A DNA stretch of 64,000 nucleotides from Facklamia languida CCUG 37842 (GCF_000245795.1 NZ_JH601133.1:1647411-1711410); one strand, 5' to 3'. Positions 16,841 to 26,455 are shown, counted from the stretch's first letter. Numbers and translations are program-made. The notes: generated by a model not told the origin, from the sequence alone.

Positions 16841-19800
16841 TGATTAGCCTCCTTTCCTGCTTGGCGGCGGTCCTTAAGGTCTTCCGCCATGGTCGTCAGC
16901 ACTTGATCCTTGTCGAGGGTCTTATGGCGGTAGCGCTGGTAATTATCCGCCTGGGTCGCGTCAAAGCCGGTAATGACCCGGAACTTGCGGTTGATCGAGG
17001 TCGTGTACCGGTCCTTGTGGTAAGGGGCTAATTCAATATCCCCTGCTTGAATCCGGTTGGCCGCCTCGACAAACTTGTGATGGGTATAAGCCAATAAGGT
17101 CGCCAGGTCCTGGTCATCAAAGTAGAGAGTATAGCCCTTATGGTAACCAGACTTGGTATAGGTCACTGGATAGATCAGACTCTGGCCCTTGGCATCTTGC
17201 CGGACTTCTAAATCACTTAAGACCTCAGCTGGCTGGTTGACAAAGCCCTTGAGCCGGTTGCGCCTTAAATAGGCATCCTCTTGCAGGGAGGCAGAGCCTG
17301 TCCAATCCAGGTCTTTACCCGTTTCATACTTGTGGAGAATTGGTTGGTAGAAGCCCCCTACCAAGCGGTGGTCCGGATAATGTTGGTGGGCGACGGCGAG
17401 GTAGGTTAAGACCTGAAGGTCCAGGCCATAATAAGCATCGACCAAATTGAAATTCTTCTGACCCGACTTGTAGTCAATCACCTGCAGATAAGCCTGGTCC
17501 TGGTGAACCAAGCCATCGATCCGGTCAATCTTACCCCGAATGGTTAAATGTCCCTTTGAAGCCAAGGGATAAGTAAAGCCTTGAAGACCCTGACCCCGAG
17601 CTCCTCCAAAGGTGACCTCAGTATGCAGGACTTGGAAGGGGTTCTGTTGAGCTTGGCGCAAGAGGAAGTGGCCAAAGGCATGCATCCGGCCCTGCATCTG
17701 GCGGCGAATGGCTTGAAAGCGTGGCGATTGGTTAAAGACCTGGAACTGGTCCAGCTGACCGACTTGGGTCAAGACCTGGTTGACTAAGTCCTGCCAGGTC
17801 GCCACATCCAGCCGGGCCAGGTCTAAGCCCCGTTCTTTTTGCAGGGTGAAGACCTGGTCTAAGACCTGGTGGTAGTAATCCCCCGCAGTGGCTGGATCAA
17901 TCTGGCCCTCTTCCCTTTCCTGCAAGCGCAAGCCGTAGAGGAGGAAGTGGGAGAAGGGGTCCTGGTAGTATTGTTCAACCCGAGAGACTGACAGGTTGAG
18001 GTCTCGCCCGTAGAGAGCCAGGCTCAAGTCCGGGTCTAATTTATCCGGCAGCCGGATAAAGTTAAAGCTCTCCTCCACCAAGTCCAAGACCGGATAGGCC
18101 TGGTAGATGGCCAGACGTTCAATTAAGGATTGGGAGACCGGTTCTTGTTGAACATAAGCAGTATGGAGGGTCTGGAGGGTGGGACTGACCATCAGGGCAT
18201 ACTTGCCCAACCACTGGGGCTGGCTGATGAAGTCATAGTCCACCAACCGGACCAGCTGTTGTAGATAAGGCGAGGGAGACAACTTGACCTGGTCGTAGAC
18301 TTGGGCATAGGACAAGTAGAGATAGTCTCTGGCCGACAAGACCAGCTGGTAGGCATAGACCTGGTCCGCTCCCCGACTGACACTGGCTTGGTCCAGCAGG
18401 AATTTGTGGCGGCTGCCAGTCGCGCTCGACGATTCAGCCAAATTCGCGACCGGACCTGCCTCCTGGTCCAGGGAACCAACGTCTTGGTCTGTCTCGGTTA
18501 CTTGACCAGTCCCTTTCACGTCCTTCGGTCTGCTTTCCGCTGATGCATCCCCTTCTGCCTTTAGCCGGGCCATCAAATCTTGCCGGTTGGCAGCCGTTAG
18601 GATGGGCAGGTCTGCTGGTTTTTGCGGCAGGGCCTGTTGGTCAAGTCCGACCACAAAGGTCACTTTGGCCGGAGAGACTTGGGGCGAGACCAAGTTGGTA
18701 AAGGTCACCTGGTCTAAGGTTGGGGGAATAATATGGTAGGTACCCGATTCCAGCCCCGCTAAGAGGACCTCGAGGAAGTCGTCCAGGCGGATGGCGGTTT
18801 GGCCATAGACCAGTTGAAATTCATCCAGGCAGTCCATCAAGACCTGCCAGACTTGTTCATGTTGGCGGGACTCACTAATCTGGCCGGCCGCAATCGCTGT
18901 ATCGCGCCAAGCCTTCATCTGGTCCAGGACCCCCACCTGGTCTAATAATTGGTAGAAGGCCTTGGCCCAGACTTGGCCCAAGTTCTTGGTCTGGTGTTTC
19001 TGGATAAAGGGGGCTAAAGCCTCAACCAAGGCCTGGCGGATAGCAACCACGACCGCTTGGTTCGTCATGTCCTGACTCTGACCGAGATGGTCAACATAGG
19101 CTAGGTCTTGACTCATAAAATACCAGGCCAGGTCTAAGTCATAGAAGCGGTGGCCCTGGTAGCGGTTGGCGATCACCACATTCTCAAATAAGAATAAGGC
19201 ATGGTCCAAATCACTGGGGTCCAAGACTGGAACCTGCTGGTGAAAGAGCCCCGCCATTAAGGGAGATTTGACGACTTGCAGGATGGACTCCATGGGCCAG
19301 TGGTAGGCAGCCAATTGCCGCAAGGCCTGGATCAAGCTGAATAAGGGGTGGTCCGACATGGACCGGGCGTGGTCGAAGAAGTAAGGAATGGCATTGGCCT
19401 TGAAGATCGGGTCAATAATAGCTTGGTACCGGTCCATATGCCGGGTCATGACCCGGATATCGCGGTAACGGTACCCTTCCTCCGTGACCAGCTGGTGGAT
19501 TCGGTTGGCCACCTGGGTCAACTCATTCTGAACCGAATCGAACTCCAGGAAGACACAGCGGTCAGGATCTAGTGCCAATTCATGCCCGGCAGCTGGCAGC
19601 TGATAGGTATTCTGACTGACCTGGAAGGCCTGGGCCAAGCGAGCCAGGTCCGGATGTTGGTGGATGGCTGGCTGGGAGATCTCCCAAGGTTCTAGCATGG
19701 GAACCTGGGCCTGGGCGGCGATTTGTTGGGCCCTTTGAGCGGTCTCATAGGCCAATTCATTCAAGGGCAACTTACGCTGAGCCTTCAAGTCCGCCGCCGA

Positions 19801-20547
19801 GACCGGTAAAGTCAACCAAACTCCTTCACTGGCCTTGGCCAGGTTGATCACCAAGTCCCATTCTTGACTGGTGAGATAATAATGGTGGTCGATAACAAAG
19901 TAATGCTTGGCCAAATGGCTATGACGAACCTGGTCAATTAATTGGTCATGCCGGCTAAAGTTGGCCACCGACTGCCCTTCTAGGGCCTCCAGAAAGGCTT
20001 GATAGAGGACTTGGACTTCCTTGATCCGGCGCTGGTCCAAGCGCTTAGGATCTTGTAAGACCGCCTCCTCCAATCGGGGTAAGTCCTCTTCAACCAGGTC
20101 TTCCGGTTCAATATTGCCTTGAATCAGTTCCTTGAAGAGAGCGACCAGGTCTTCGGCAAAGGCTTGGTAGCGAACCTGCTTCTTGTAGACATAGAGCTGG
20201 TCTTGGTGGGTCCTCAAGATTTGACGGACAATCATGGCCAAGCCCAGATCACTCAAGTCTTGCTTAACAGCCGGACCATCGGATAAGAACCAATTCAACC
20301 GGCTGAAGGAAGCCACCTGCAGGTTGAAGAGGGCCACCGACGGATTGGTCTCCTGGCTGGCCCCTCCTCCCTGCTTTGCTTGCCGCATGGTATCTAGGAT
20401 GTAGGATTCCATCTCGAATTTGATATGGTCGGGGACGATGTAATAGACTTGGCGGCTGGGATCTTGTCTAAGGAGGTCTAAGAGTTGAGCGACAATCACC
20501 GGCTTCTTGTCAACCGCTAAGTCGCCTGTAATCAATTGGATCGGCAT
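16837..20547 (-). CDS. addB: ATP-dependent nuclease subunit B (AddB/RexB)
   Basis: Second nuclease subunit of AddAB/RexAB, of 1236 residues. The N-terminal inactivated helicase fold starts LITGDLAVDKKPVIVAQLL and has RQVYYIVPDHIKFEME. The C-terminal nuclease carries YLQVIDYKSGQKNFN. Only two cysteines occur in the whole protein, so the four-cysteine Fe-S cluster of Bacillus AddB is absent, as expected for a RexB-like form. Residues about 655-705 form a low-complexity Ser/Glu/Asp/Gly-rich linker that looks like a lineage-specific insertion. Gene order addB-addA with a 4-bp overlap is standard. Confidence 0.93.
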   Translation of the reverse strand: MPIQLITGDLAVDKKPVIVAQLLDLLRQDPSRQVYYIVPDHIKFEMESYILDTMRQAKQGGGASQETNPSVALFNLQVASFSRLNWFLSDGPAVKQDLSDLGLAMIVRQILRTHQDQLYVYKKQVRYQAFAEDLVALFKELIQGNIEPEDLVEEDLPRLEEAVLQDPKRLDQRRIKEVQVLYQAFLEALEGQSVANFSRHDQLIDQVRHSHLAKHYFVIDHHYYLTSQEWDLVINLAKASEGVWLTLPVSAADLKAQRKLPLNELAYETAQRAQQIAAQAQVPMLEPWEISQPAIHQHPDLARLAQAFQVSQNTYQLPAAGHELALDPDRCVFLEFDSVQNELTQVANRIHQLVTEEGYRYRDIRVMTRHMDRYQAIIDPIFKANAIPYFFDHARSMSDHPLFSLIQALRQLAAYHWPMESILQVVKSPLMAGLFHQQVPVLDPSDLDHALFLFENVVIANRYQGHRFYDLDLAWYFMSQDLAYVDHLGQSQDMTNQAVVVAIRQALVEALAPFIQKHQTKNLGQVWAKAFYQLLDQVGVLDQMKAWRDTAIAAGQISESRQHEQVWQVLMDCLDEFQLVYGQTAIRLDDFLEVLLAGLESGTYHIIPPTLDQVTFTNLVSPQVSPAKVTFVVGLDQQALPQKPADLPILTAANRQDLMARLKAEGDASAESRPKDVKGTGQVTETDQDVGSLDQEAGPVANLAESSSATGSRHKFLLDQASVSRGADQVYAYQLVLSARDYLYLSYAQVYDQVKLSPSPYLQQLVRLVDYDFISQPQWLGKYALMVSPTLQTLHTAYVQQEPVSQSLIERLAIYQAYPVLDLVEESFNFIRLPDKLDPDLSLALYGRDLNLSVSRVEQYYQDPFSHFLLYGLRLQEREEGQIDPATAGDYYHQVLDQVFTLQKERGLDLARLDVATWQDLVNQVLTQVGQLDQFQVFNQSPRFQAIRRQMQGRMHAFGHFLLRQAQQNPFQVLHTEVTFGGARGQGLQGFTYPLASKGHLTIRGKIDRIDGLVHQDQAYLQVIDYKSGQKNFNLVDAYYGLDLQVLTYLAVAHQHYPDHRLVGGFYQPILHKYETGKDLDWTGSASLQEDAYLRRNRLKGFVNQPAEVLSDLEVRQDAKGQSLIYPVTYTKSGYHKGYTLYFDDQDLATLLAYTHHKFVEAANRIQAGDIELAPYHKDRYTTSINRKFRVITGFDATQADNYQRYRHKTLDKDQVLTTMAEDLKDRRQAGKEANQ

Positions 20548-20573
20548 GGCATTACTCCTTCTTGAGAAAGTAC

Positions 20574-20611
20574 AAAAAATTCCTTCATCTAGTGGGCGCT
20601 AGACGAAGGAA
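20574..20611 (-). terminator. intrinsic terminator of pepT
   Basis: A 13-bp stem (TTCCTTC-TCTAG paired with CTAGA-GAAGGAA) followed on the minus strand by TTTTTT, just beyond the pepT stop. Confidence 0.9.
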
Positions 20612-20630
20612 GTCAGTCAAAACCAACACA

Positions 20631-21863
20631 TTATTGGCCGTTCAAAGCCACAATCTTGATGATCACTTCAATAGCCTTGACCATGGATTCAACCGCTACG
20701 AATTCGAAGCGGCCGTGCATGTTCTCACCACCGGCAAAGATATTGGGTGTGGGGATCCCCATGAAGGAGATCTTGGACCCATCTGTTCCCCCACGGATTG
20801 GCTGGATGTCCGCTTGGATACCCACCGCTTCAAAGGCCTTCTTAGCCAAGTCGATCGGACGCATGTCTTGGGAGATCACCTCGGCCATATTATAATATTG
20901 GTCCTTGAGTGACAAGGAAATCGGGTCATAAGCGTATTCCTGGTTAATCTCAGCCACTAAGTCCTTAACCTTCTGGTTGCGGTCTTGGAAGCCATCACGG
21001 TCAAAGTCGCGAATAATCAGTTGCACAATGGCTTCATCGACCGTACCAGACGTATAGAGGACATGGTAAAACCCTTCACGCCCTTCGGTATATTCCGGCG
21101 CTTCCTTGGCCGGTAAGGCTTGGATAAATTGGTTGGCAATCATAATGGCATTAACCATCTTGCCCTTGGCCGTTCCTGGGTGGATGTTCTTGCCCTTGAT
21201 GGTTAGAATGGCCTGGCTAGCATTAAAGGATTCATATTCCAATTCACCGACAGGACCACCATCCATGGTATAGGCAAAGTCGGCCGCAAAGCCCTTGGCA
21301 TCAAAATGGTCGGCCCCACGGCCAATCTCTTCATCCGGACCAAAGGCCACCCGGACCTTACCATGCTTGATCTCAGGATGTTGGATCAAGTATTCCATAG
21401 CGGTCACAATCTCAGCAATCCCCGACTTATCGTCTGCCCCTAACAAGGTCGTCCCATCCGTTGTAATCAGGGTCTGTCCCTTGTATTTCAAGAGGTTGGG
21501 GAAGTCTTGGGTGGCCATGGTGACACTCTCACTCAAGCGCAGGTCGCCGCCATCGTAGTTGGCATGCACTTGGGGTTGGATGTTGATCGAATTGAAGTCG
21601 GCGGTGTCGACATGGGCAATAAAGCCAATGGTTGGCAGGTCTTCCCCTTCCGGACAGTTAGCAGGTAGGGTGGCAGTCACGAAGGCATTCTCCTTAGACA
21701 AGACCACATCCTCCATACCAATCGCCTTCAGCTCATCCACCAAGAGGTTCAAGAGATCAAACTGGATCTTAGTCGAAGGAATCGAATGACTCTTCTCGTC
21801 CGACCGGGTATTAATCTTGGCATACTTGATAAAACGTTGTTGTACCACATCAAAAAATTCCAT
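20631..21863 (-). CDS. pepT: peptidase T (aminotripeptidase)
   Basis: Cytoplasmic zinc aminopeptidase that releases the N-terminal residue of tripeptides. It has 410 residues, the usual length. M20 family motifs are present: FIAHVDTADF (first metal ligand and catalytic Asp), LGADDKSGIAEIV (bridging Asp), AFGPDEEIGRGADHFD (catalytic Glu-Glu) and the C-terminal PTPNIFAGGENMHGRFEF with the last His. It is downstream of nif3 and trmK on the same strand with a 15-bp gap, so probably their cotranscript, and ends in a strong terminator. Confidence 0.96.
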   Translation of the reverse strand: MEFFDVVQQRFIKYAKINTRSDEKSHSIPSTKIQFDLLNLLVDELKAIGMEDVVLSKENAFVTATLPANCPEGEDLPTIGFIAHVDTADFNSINIQPQVHANYDGGDLRLSESVTMATQDFPNLLKYKGQTLITTDGTTLLGADDKSGIAEIVTAMEYLIQHPEIKHGKVRVAFGPDEEIGRGADHFDAKGFAADFAYTMDGGPVGELEYESFNASQAILTIKGKNIHPGTAKGKMVNAIMIANQFIQALPAKEAPEYTEGREGFYHVLYTSGTVDEAIVQLIIRDFDRDGFQDRNQKVKDLVAEINQEYAYDPISLSLKDQYYNMAEVISQDMRPIDLAKKAFEAVGIQADIQPIRGGTDGSKISFMGIPTPNIFAGGENMHGRFEFVAVESMVKAIEVIIKIVALNGQ

Positions 21864-21878
21864 AATGCGCCTCTTTCC

Positions 21879-22688
21879 TTATTTATGAATATATTCAAAG
21901 GGGTCGCTGGTCACTTGACTGGCAACCACCTCAATGTTCCACCCCTTTATGATAGAACATTGTTGTAATTTTTCAACTAAAAAGTCCACAAAATGATGCT
22001 CAATATGATGGCCTGCATCGACCGTCATCCAGTCCTGGTCATAGAAGGCATGACCCTGGTGGTAGGTGATGTCTCCTGTGATGAAGGCATCGACCTCTGC
22101 CTGGGCCACGTCCGCTAGAAAGTCCGATCCTGAACCGCCAATCACGGCCACTCGTTGATAAAACTCCTTGGGTGTCTGCTCGATCAGCTTGACTTGGTCG
22201 ACCTGAAGGGTCGTCATCAGATGGTCTAAAAAGTCCTGGCGGTTAAGCGCTTGCGGCAACCGCCCCACCCGACCGAGAGAAGGCACGTCGTCGGCCGAAC
22301 CTGTCAAGTCCGTGACTTCTTCCAATTGTAAGACCTGGGCTAAGACATCATTCATGCCGTCACGGGCCCGGTCATAATTAGTATGGATGGCGTAAACCTT
22401 CAGCCCCGCTTGAATCACATCGTGATAGAGCTTGATCTGAGGGTCGCTCAAGTCAAAGCGGTCAATGCCGTGAAAGATCGGCGGATGGTGGACAATCAGA
22501 GTATCACACTGGCGGTCAATCGCTTCTTGCAGGACTTGGGGTCTTAAGTCAAGGGCCACCATGATCCGGTCAACCTGCCCTTGCGGATCACCAAAGTGAA
22601 GACCAACCTTGTCCCATTCTTCTGCGTATTCTTGGGGGTACCAGGCGTCCAGTTGCATGATTAAATCTTTAAAGGGTCTTTCAGTCAT
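21879..22688 (-). CDS. Nif3-like dinuclear metal-centre hydrolase family protein
   Basis: 269-residue short-form Nif3/YqfO protein without the internal PII-like insert of longer relatives. Metal-binding motifs are visible: LIVHHPPIF, IHTNYDRA, and GDITYHQGHAFYDQ with MTVDAGHHIEH near the C-terminus. The biochemical role is unsettled; a GTP cyclohydrolase or cofactor-related role has been proposed for relatives. It overlaps trmK by 8 bp, the same pair found throughout Firmicutes, implying coupled translation. Confidence 0.9.
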   Translation of the reverse strand: MTERPFKDLIMQLDAWYPQEYAEEWDKVGLHFGDPQGQVDRIMVALDLRPQVLQEAIDRQCDTLIVHHPPIFHGIDRFDLSDPQIKLYHDVIQAGLKVYAIHTNYDRARDGMNDVLAQVLQLEEVTDLTGSADDVPSLGRVGRLPQALNRQDFLDHLMTTLQVDQVKLIEQTPKEFYQRVAVIGGSGSDFLADVAQAEVDAFITGDITYHQGHAFYDQDWMTVDAGHHIEHHFVDFLVEKLQQCSIIKGWNIEVVASQVTSDPFEYIHK

Positions 22689-23409
22689 TTTGGAGAACCT
22701 CCTCTATCCATTCAATTTCTTGGCGAAGTTGCTTTTGTTTTGCTTGGTCTTTATTTGAGAGCGTTTCTTTATTTAGGCCTTGCATCTGGTCGAGAACTTT
22801 CTGTCGGTGGTCTTGTTCATTGAACCAGTAGCGCTTAAAGATTGGGCCCTGCTTCATCAATTGATATGGGCCAAAGAGCAGCTGGCGGTCATCCAGCAAG
22901 GTCACTTGGTCTTGGCGCATTGCTTGGAGGATCTGGTAGATTTGCCCCTTCTCCTCCACTAGGGCTTCATCGATCAACTGGTAATTCATGCCTTGCAGGT
23001 AGCGGCGCAGTTGGGGGACTTGGTTATTGGCTTGGAGGACCAGGTGGTCGGGTAAGACTTTTCTGGCATGCCCTCCCTCTAAGATATTGATAATCAGGCT
23101 ACCGCCCATGCCACAGATGGTGGCTAGGTTGATCTGGTCTTCAACTTGAACCACTTCAAAGCCGTCCCCTAGCCGAGCTTGGATCTTGTCTTGAAGTTGG
23201 TAGGAATCAATCGTAGCCTGGGCCGACTGGAAGGGACCCTGGGCCACTTCACCCGCAATCGCCCATTCGATCTGGTCCTGGAGCGCCAAGTAAGCAGGCA
23301 AGTAAGCATGGTCACTGCCGATATCAGCCAGGCGGATGGGAGCCAGGGAAGTTTGGGTGATCATTTGAGCGACTTGGTCTAAGCGCTTGGATAATCGCTC
23401 AGCCTTCAT
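22681..23409 (-). CDS. trmK: tRNA (adenine-22-N1)-methyltransferase
   Basis: SAM-dependent Rossmann methyltransferase that methylates A22 in tRNAs. It has 242 residues. Motif I is RLADIGSDHAYLPAYLA, followed by the acidic SAM-contact region and the NLATICGMGGSLI motif characteristic of TrmK. The C-terminal helical tail is Lys/Gln-rich (KDQAKQKQLRQEIEWIEE). It is the first gene of trmK-nif3-pepT, with AGAAAGAAGGTGACTT just upstream as the ribosome site. Confidence 0.93.
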   Translation of the reverse strand: MKAERLSKRLDQVAQMITQTSLAPIRLADIGSDHAYLPAYLALQDQIEWAIAGEVAQGPFQSAQATIDSYQLQDKIQARLGDGFEVVQVEDQINLATICGMGGSLIINILEGGHARKVLPDHLVLQANNQVPQLRRYLQGMNYQLIDEALVEEKGQIYQILQAMRQDQVTLLDDRQLLFGPYQLMKQGPIFKRYWFNEQDHRQKVLDQMQGLNKETLSNKDQAKQKQLRQEIEWIEEVLQND

Positions 23410-23692
23410 AAGTCACCTTCTTTCTAGAGCTTGATAGGATGGATCCAGCCAACTCCCCCTAGTGATTCCAAAGGAAAGCCGCGGATCATTGCCTTATAGT
23501 ATACCTTAAATGGTGGCATCCATAAAGGGATAAGGGGCATATAGGTTTACAATTTAAAGGTTTGATTGAAACTGAATCATACCCTCAGACATTTCCATTT
23601 ATATTTCCCCTCCTTCTATCAGATATCCTCATTGGACTGCTTAAGTGTAACCATGATACGCTTGCCCTATCAGTATGAAAGGAAGTGGATGA

Positions 23693-25123
23693 ATGAAGAG
23701 ATGTAGTCGTGTGGCTTGGATGGCTGTTCTAGCCCTATTGTTGGTAGCATTCCTGCCTGGGACCGTTCAAGCGACAGATCACGAGGTGACCGTGGCTCAA
23801 TTGAAGGACCTGCGGGGTCAAGAGAATGTAGCCATTCTGGACCTTAGACAGGAGTCAGAGTATATCGGTTGGGCCGTGAATTCTACTGAAGGGGGCCATA
23901 TTGAAGGAGCTTATGATTTCCCAGCGGATTGGTTAGAAATGCTTGAATCGGATGGCCGGATCTTAACAGAATTGAAGCGGAAAGAGATTGAACCAGGTAT
24001 GGACTTGGTCTTGTATGATACCGATGAAGTAGATGAAGCAGTGGCTGCCAAGTTCGAAGCATTAGGCTTCAAGGTATCGACCCTTCAAGGGGGTATCAAC
24101 CAATGGATTGCTGAAGCGGATGAGGCATTAAGCAAGATGGACCAATACCAGATGCTAGTCTATCCAGAGTGGGTTTATAACCTCTCTCAAGGGAATGAAC
24201 CTGAGACAGCTGATGGTAAGGACTTCAAGATTATCGAGATTAGCTTTGGTGACTTGGAAGCAGAATATGAGAAGGGGCATATTCCAGGGGCACTCCATGT
24301 CGATAACACTACCATCGAAGTCCCTGGGCCACAAGATCCTGAAGAATTCGAAGATAAGACCTTGGAAGAGAAGGCGTCTTACTTCCGTCGTCCTTCTGAT
24401 GAAGCGATTGCGCAAATGTTGAAAGACCTTGGAATTAAGAAGGACACTCTGGTGGTCATCTATGGTCCCTTTCCTTATGCCAGCACTCGGTTAGCCATGA
24501 TTATGAAGTATGCGGGAGTGGAAGATGTCCGCGTCTTAAATGGTGGAACCAAGCGGTATCTAGCAGATGATCTCCCCTTAGAAGAAGGAATAGTTGAAGC
24601 CCAAGCGATAAAGAAGTTAGACTTTGAAGTACCAGCAAATCCCAACTATATTATCGACCTGGAAGAAGAGAAAGCCCTAGTCGATGATCCTGATGCGGTG
24701 ATTGCTTCAGTGAGAAGCTGGCAAGAATACATTGGCGAGGAAGCGGGAATTATGGGTGAAGCAGGTGACATTCCCAATGCTTGCTTTGCCTATGCAGGAT
24801 CTAGTCCTTTCACCTTCGAAGATTTCCGCAATGTGGATGAGACCCTTTTCAATTACTCCCTGGTTGAAGAACGTTGGGCGAAATGGGGCATCACCCCTGA
24901 CAAGAAGGTCTCTATGCACTGTGCAACAGGCTGGCGGGCTTCTGAGACCCAATTCTATGCCCTTGCCATGGGTTGGCCTAATGTATACCTCTATGATGGT
25001 AGCTGGTATGAATGGAGCCTCTACGAAGAGTTAGACCGCAAAGAGAAAGGCGTCCCCCAAGATGCCCCTGAAATTCCAGACTTCTTCTACCATCCTGAAC
25101 CCGAAGACGACCAAGCCAACTAA
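23693..25123 (+). CDS. exported triple-rhodanese-domain protein
   Basis: 476-residue protein with a signal peptide (MKRCSRVAWMAVLALLLVAF... cleaved near VQA-TD), so it acts outside the membrane or at the wall. Three rhodanese repeats are visible. Repeat one (NVAILDLRQESEYIGW, LVLYDTDEVDEA) and repeat two (FKIIEISFGDLEAEYEKGH, VVIYGPFPYAST) lack the catalytic cysteine. Repeat three has the active loop VSMHCATGWRASE with Cys410. It is probably a sulfurtransferase or a sulfide-, cyanide- or redox-related protein, but the substrate is unknown. No lipobox or sortase motif is present. It is monocistronic, with a bidirectional terminator after it. Confidence 0.8.
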   Translation: MKRCSRVAWMAVLALLLVAFLPGTVQATDHEVTVAQLKDLRGQENVAILDLRQESEYIGWAVNSTEGGHIEGAYDFPADWLEMLESDGRILTELKRKEIEPGMDLVLYDTDEVDEAVAAKFEALGFKVSTLQGGINQWIAEADEALSKMDQYQMLVYPEWVYNLSQGNEPETADGKDFKIIEISFGDLEAEYEKGHIPGALHVDNTTIEVPGPQDPEEFEDKTLEEKASYFRRPSDEAIAQMLKDLGIKKDTLVVIYGPFPYASTRLAMIMKYAGVEDVRVLNGGTKRYLADDLPLEEGIVEAQAIKKLDFEVPANPNYIIDLEEEKALVDDPDAVIASVRSWQEYIGEEAGIMGEAGDIPNACFAYAGSSPFTFEDFRNVDETLFNYSLVEERWAKWGITPDKKVSMHCATGWRASETQFYALAMGWPNVYLYDGSWYEWSLYEELDRKEKGVPQDAPEIPDFFYHPEPEDDQAN

Positions 25124-25226
25124 TCGTATGTCGATCCCTAAAGTCTTCTGGGACTTGCCGGCATGGTGCAAGGACATATCAAACCGGTAATACAGTGGTT
25201 AAACCTGCAAAAAATCAAAATAAAGA

Positions 25227-25253
25227 AAAGCCAACCCCACCCGGGTTGGCTTT
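25227..25253. terminator. bidirectional intrinsic terminator
   Basis: AAAGCCAACCC/GGGTTGGCTTTC stem with T-rich tracts on both strands, lying between convergent genes. Confidence 0.85.
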
Positions 25254-25264
25254 CTTCAATTCCG

Positions 25265-26152
25265 TTAGTCGTCGATCTGGTCATAGGAGAACTTGGCGTC
25301 TTGCCCATCAAAGTAGACAAGGTCGCCGTCCGGATAGTTCCAAATGGCTTGGAGCGTGGTGGGGTGCTTAATCCCTTGGGCATTGACTTGGTAGTTGCCA
25401 CAACGTGCAGTCCAAGGCATGGGGGTATAGTGGCCATCACTTTCAGCCAGGCTCCTAGACTGGGTGGTAAAGGCAACCATCTCGTAAGCCTGGTTAAAGG
25501 TATAAATCCCGCTAGCGGTCTGGCCTTGGTAGTGAATCCTTGCTTCCACTTCATAGTCCGAAATCTCGCGCCATTCAATCAGACCATTGAGAAGACTGGA
25601 TGGGATAAAGAGGGCTTCTGCTAGATAAGTAGCCAGGCAGGCCTGGTCCATCTCTGGTCCCGTCTGGTTAAAGATTGTGAAGGCCTTGGCCACCACTCCC
25701 TTCATTTGCCCCCTGCCGGCTCGATAGCCATCATAGCCTTCAAAGGGAATGCCAAATAGCGAGGATTGAATCAGAGCCACACGGACGGGTTCTTGACCGA
25801 AGTTATATTGGGTGTAATTGATCTTGAGAGGCTTGCCCTCCCGACCTTGGGCAAAAGCAACATCCTTGAAGGCCATTTTCACCTGGCCATACTTCGGTTT
25901 GCCGAGATAGCCACAGCCTTCAAGGTATTTTTGAATGGCTAAGGGAAGGTCCGCAAAGTCTTCTTTGGTGAAGTGTTCCCTCCGGTGGTCATCCAGGCTG
26001 GCTTGAGCTTGGATACCTTGTGCGTCTTGTACAGCTGCTAAATCTTTTTGAAAGGCTTTGCGTGTGGGAGAGTAAGGAATCGCCAAGTATAAAATGACAG
26101 CCCCCAAAACAACCAGCAAAAGCCCAATGAAAATTCCCATTTTTTGCCTCAT
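25265..26152 (-). CDS. DUF6544-like membrane-anchored protein
   Basis: About 295 residues, with an N-terminal membrane anchor (GIFIGLLLVVLGAVILYLA). The start at 26152 is chosen for GGAGACAATAGAA-ATG; a longer in-frame start exists at 26191. The remainder resembles the DUF6544 family: LPLAIQKYLEGCGYLGKPKYGQ, a beta-rich middle, IPSSLLNGLIEWREISD and WNYPDGDLVYFDGQ at the C-terminus. The function is unknown. The long GC-rich structured stretch upstream (about 26190-26415) may be its leader. Confidence 0.65.
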   Translation of the reverse strand: MRQKMGIFIGLLLVVLGAVILYLAIPYSPTRKAFQKDLAAVQDAQGIQAQASLDDHRREHFTKEDFADLPLAIQKYLEGCGYLGKPKYGQVKMAFKDVAFAQGREGKPLKINYTQYNFGQEPVRVALIQSSLFGIPFEGYDGYRAGRGQMKGVVAKAFTIFNQTGPEMDQACLATYLAEALFIPSSLLNGLIEWREISDYEVEARIHYQGQTASGIYTFNQAYEMVAFTTQSRSLAESDGHYTPMPWTARCGNYQVNAQGIKHPTTLQAIWNYPDGDLVYFDGQDAKFSYDQIDD

Positions 26153-26189
26153 TTCTATTGTCTCCTTCAAATAAGACCAGCCAGTCACC

Positions 26190-26423
26190 ACTGCTCGGCC
26201 AAAGGGTCTAGGTTGAAGACAGATTTAAGCCCGTTTCTATCGGATGCCCGCTGCTCTATCCGATCGCCGATCGAACAGAGGCGCGTCCTAACCTGCTTAG
26301 TCCCTTCCCTTTGCCAAAGAATTAGGTATGGACCCAAAGGTTACCTGCCCGTGGCCCTTCAAGCGGCACCCTTGATCTTCCAACCGGTCGGTCCAAACAC
26401 CTGGACCGGATAAGTCAATTATA
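26190..26423 (-). ncRNA. candidate structured leader or small RNA, GC-rich
   Basis: On the minus strand a TATAAT (26418-26423) is followed by about 215 nt of unusually GC-rich non-coding sequence. Helices I can draw: GGTCCA-6 nt-TGGACC (26390-26407); a long-range closing stem of GGCC, GGG and AGGT (26343-26356) with ACCT, CCC and GGCC (26197-26213); CGATC-GCC-GATCG (26261-26273) nested in GCTCT/AGAG. CCTAA/TTAGG (26287-26291 with 26322-26326) could form a further helix. It resembles no riboswitch or housekeeping RNA whose consensus I recall. It could be a cis leader of the DUF6544 gene or an independent RNA. Confidence 0.4.
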
Positions 26424-26455
26424 CATGATTTAACAGTAAAAGAGATCCCTATAAT

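Noticed and set aside
13487-16847. Many plus-strand ORFs over addA/addB (up to 151 codons)
   Set aside because: All are antisense shadows of the helicase-nuclease genes, a consequence of their biased codon use.
26341-26400. T-box or cobalamin riboswitch, prompted by GGGTGCCGC and GGGCAGG strings
   Set aside because: The conserved T-box sequence and the cobalamin B12 box are absent in the right order, and the downstream gene is not related to amino acids or cobalamin.
26144-26413. Plus-strand ORF opposite the GC-rich leader upstream of the DUF6544-like gene
   Set aside because: It has no ribosome site and is rich in Pro/Arg/Cys without domain features; the complementary strand folds into stable helices, which explains the open frame better.
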